Shown piece by piece: positions 40,813 to 42,245 of a stretch of DNA of 42,245 nt (position 1 is the stretch's first letter; each line of letters opens with the position of its first letter). The stretch covers positions 1-42,245 of the forward strand of contig JAGXGH010000088.1 of the NCBI GenBank assembly GCA_024636835.1, read 5' to 3'. The notes beneath the pieces were generated by a model. That model made no database searches. It had not been told where the DNA came from and saw nothing but the letters and a program-made list of their open reading frames with translations. Source of the DNA: Verrucomicrobiales bacterium (GTDB lineage: Bacteria > Verrucomicrobiota > Verrucomicrobiia > Verrucomicrobiales > SLCJ01). The position numbers and the translations under genes were made by a program.

Positions 40813-42245
40813 TCAGTCTTTGCCACTTTCGTCGGATGAGCTATTTTTGAGCAGTTCGATCATCTTTCGACCGGCGGCATCGCCCACCAGCAGGTAGGTT
40901 TCGGCGTTCCAATTGTAATGGTAGCCTTGATCCTTGGGCGATTCCTCGACCGTGCGCCAGTAGCCGGTGGTGTCGAAAGAGCCTACGGTGCCGGCAAAGT
41001 CGGGGTGTGCAGCGTCGTCAGCAACCGCCATCTGGGCTTTGAAGATGGTGTCGGCACTGCTGCCGGGTTCCCACTTGCCGCCATCGAAACCGACGGTGGC
41101 CACCACGAAGGGGGCGTTCGGCACGATGTTTTTCGGGTAACGGGTCTGGTAATAGTCGCGCAGTGTTTTGATCAGCTGGACGAGGTTTTCCTCGTAGCGT
41201 TTGGCATAGACGCCTGCTGTGCCAGTGCCGGCCTGACCACCATCCCAGTGGCCCTGCCACCAGACGTAGCCGGCGATTTCGAAGCCCTGCTCCGCCCATT
41301 CCGGATACTCAGTGGCAAAATTGTCGAGGACATCGGTCACATTGGTTTCCGTGCGCGGCTCCCAGAAATCGGTCCAGTTCGCGCCGACACCGGGTTCGGA
41401 GGCGGCGTCGGAGGTGTGCTCGTCCTTGTTGCGGTAGCTGGCACCTTTGTAATGGATGTAGCACCTACGCGGAAAGACGGTTCCCTTGCTCCATGAAAGC
41501 TTTGGTCCCATGTCGGCCTCATCGAGGAAGAAGCTGTCGTAGGATTTGCCAGCATACCAGGGGCCTATTTCCGGCTCCGTCCCAGCTTCCCAGAAACCCG
41601 ACGGGTCGCCGTAACCGGCATAGACGTAGTTTGTGCCATCTCGCTCGGCTTCAAAGCGCTCGCTGCCGGGAGGTAGAATATCCCATCCTATCCCACGGTT
41701 ACCGATCGAGGATTTGATCAGCAGCACGGGTTCGTCGTGATGCCAGCCCATGACAGCGCCGAAGCCAAGTTCGGGCCCAATTTTATCGCCAGCCACCATG
41801 GCTTGCAGCGGGCCTTTACCAACATCGGAGACTACTCCCCGATAGTGGACGTCGTTTGCCACTGTCCAGTCGCCGTTATCGTCCACGAGGTTCGGGAAAC
41901 GGTTGGCTGCTGTGATGGTTTCGAGTGTGCCCGGGTCGGTGCCGGTCACCTGCCCCATTCCGACCATATTGGACTGGCCGGAGAGGATGTAAACCTTCAC
42001 CGGTTTGTTGACCACTCCTTTGTCCGTTGGGTCGGGATCGGGCAAGGGATAAGGGACCGTAGGCTTTTCGCTCGCCTTTGTAGGGTCGGTGAAGCTGGCA
42101 TTGAGCTCATACCAATCCCCGGCACCGTCGCCGTCTGTGTCGGCTGCATTCGGATTGGTTCCGGTTGCGCTGGCATCGACGTAGGTGCCTGAGTTGGTTT
42201 CCGCCTTGTCGGTGTAACCATCTCCGTCGCTGTCGGGATTGGCTG
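40813..42245 (-). CDS. Secreted sialate O-acetylesterase-like protein with calcium-binding repeats, partial
   Basis: The frame is open to the right edge, so the N-terminus is missing. The visible 477 residues start in thrombospondin type-3-like calcium-binding repeats (PDSDGDGYTDKAE, NPNAADTDGDGAGDWYELNA). A linker (PYPLPDPDPTDKG) leads to an SGNH-type esterase domain: VKVYILSGQSNMVGMGQVTG has the nucleophile serine region, and YVWWQGHWDGG is the typical DUF303/sialate O-acetylesterase motif. Such enzymes remove acetyl groups from sialic acids or plant and algal glycans. The likely upstream part is a signal peptide and more domains. The minus-strand gene converges on the DUF4126 gene. Confidence 0.85.
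   Translation of the reverse strand, partial: ANPDSDGDGYTDKAETNSGTYVDASATGTNPNAADTDGDGAGDWYELNASFTDPTKASEKPTVPYPLPDPDPTDKGVVNKPVKVYILSGQSNMVGMGQVTGTDPGTLETITAANRFPNLVDDNGDWTVANDVHYRGVVSDVGKGPLQAMVAGDKIGPELGFGAVMGWHHDEPVLLIKSSIGNRGIGWDILPPGSERFEAERDGTNYVYAGYGDPSGFWEAGTEPEIGPWYAGKSYDSFFLDEADMGPKLSWSKGTVFPRRCYIHYKGASYRNKDEHTSDAASEPGVGANWTDFWEPRTETNVTDVLDNFATEYPEWAEQGFEIAGYVWWQGHWDGGQAGTGTAGVYAKRYEENLVQLIKTLRDYYQTRYPKNIVPNAPFVVATVGFDGGKWEPGSSADTIFKAQMAVADDAAHPDFAGTVGSFDTTGYWRTVEESPKDQGYHYNWNAETYLLVGDAAGRKMIELLKNSSSDESGKD

Noticed and set aside
1..42245. tRNA or rRNA genes, CRISPR arrays, insertion sequences
   Set aside because: No tRNA-like TPsiC sequence with matching arms, no regularly spaced repeats with spacers, and no transposase or integrase gene were found. 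A systematic tRNA and covariance-model search would settle this.

Overview
The gene set points to a member of the Verrucomicrobiota, probably a marine or particle-associated Verrucomicrobiae. Evidence for this is three S1-family sulfatases, a cytochrome c plus beta-propeller protein of the type common in the PVC group, DUF1080, DUF4159 and YdjY-domain secreted proteins, GH16/GH172/GH2 glycosidases, and Verrucomicrobia-style lipoproteins and zinc-ribbon proteins. The assignment is inferred from protein families; no rRNA or tRNA gene was found.

Layout. (1) 1-3.6 kb holds housekeeping genes: the start of trmD (cut by the left edge), prfB, divergent recO and a TPR protein. (2) 3.7-6.7 kb holds a compact type III polyketide cluster: a methyltransferase, an overlapping FAD oxidoreductase and a chalcone-synthase-family enzyme. 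(3) 6.7-13.5 kb is an accessory block, nearly all on the minus strand. It consists of small unrelated ORFs (membrane proteins, orphans, a lipoprotein, L-rhamnose mutarotase) with GH16 and GH172 enzymes. At least five diverged 54-83 bp repeats lie at gene boundaries here, each with a conserved flank around a variable hairpin. This looks like an integron-type cassette array without an integrase in view, and is the most unusual feature of the window. (4) 13.9-28.8 kb is a nutrient-uptake and polysaccharide region: a dicarboxylate/glutamate symporter; a minus-strand run of sulfatase, DUF1080-SnoaL, YdjY, cytochrome c/propeller and sulfatase genes; then a GH2 glycosidase, a DUF4159 protein, a CBS-domain protein and an iduronate-sulfatase-like enzyme. 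(5) 29.3-32.1 kb holds a tyrA-aroA-cmk operon. (6) 32.4-37.9 kb holds a membrane protein, a lipoprotein with a clear intrinsic terminator, a divergent IF-1-like protein, a DUF883/holin-like/membrane-protein trio, and two consecutive PilT-type ATPases. (7) 38.2-42.2 kb holds a zinc-ribbon membrane protein, tag, a DUF4126 protein and the C-terminal part of a secreted sialate-O-acetylesterase-like enzyme with calcium-binding repeats, cut by the right edge.

How the genes work together. The sulfatases, GH2, GH16 and GH172 enzymes and the esterase fit a lifestyle of taking apart sulfated or acetylated polysaccharides. The polyketide trio probably makes a modified alkylresorcinol- or alkylpyrone-type lipid. 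The tyrA-aroA-cmk group is ordinary aromatic amino acid and nucleotide metabolism.

Non-coding structure beyond the cassette-like repeats includes a dispersed repeat before the polyketide synthase that recurs after the second pilT, two long GC-rich palindromes in gene-free gaps, heptanucleotide tandem repeats, and a 74 bp tandem duplication covering the 3' end of the GH16 gene.
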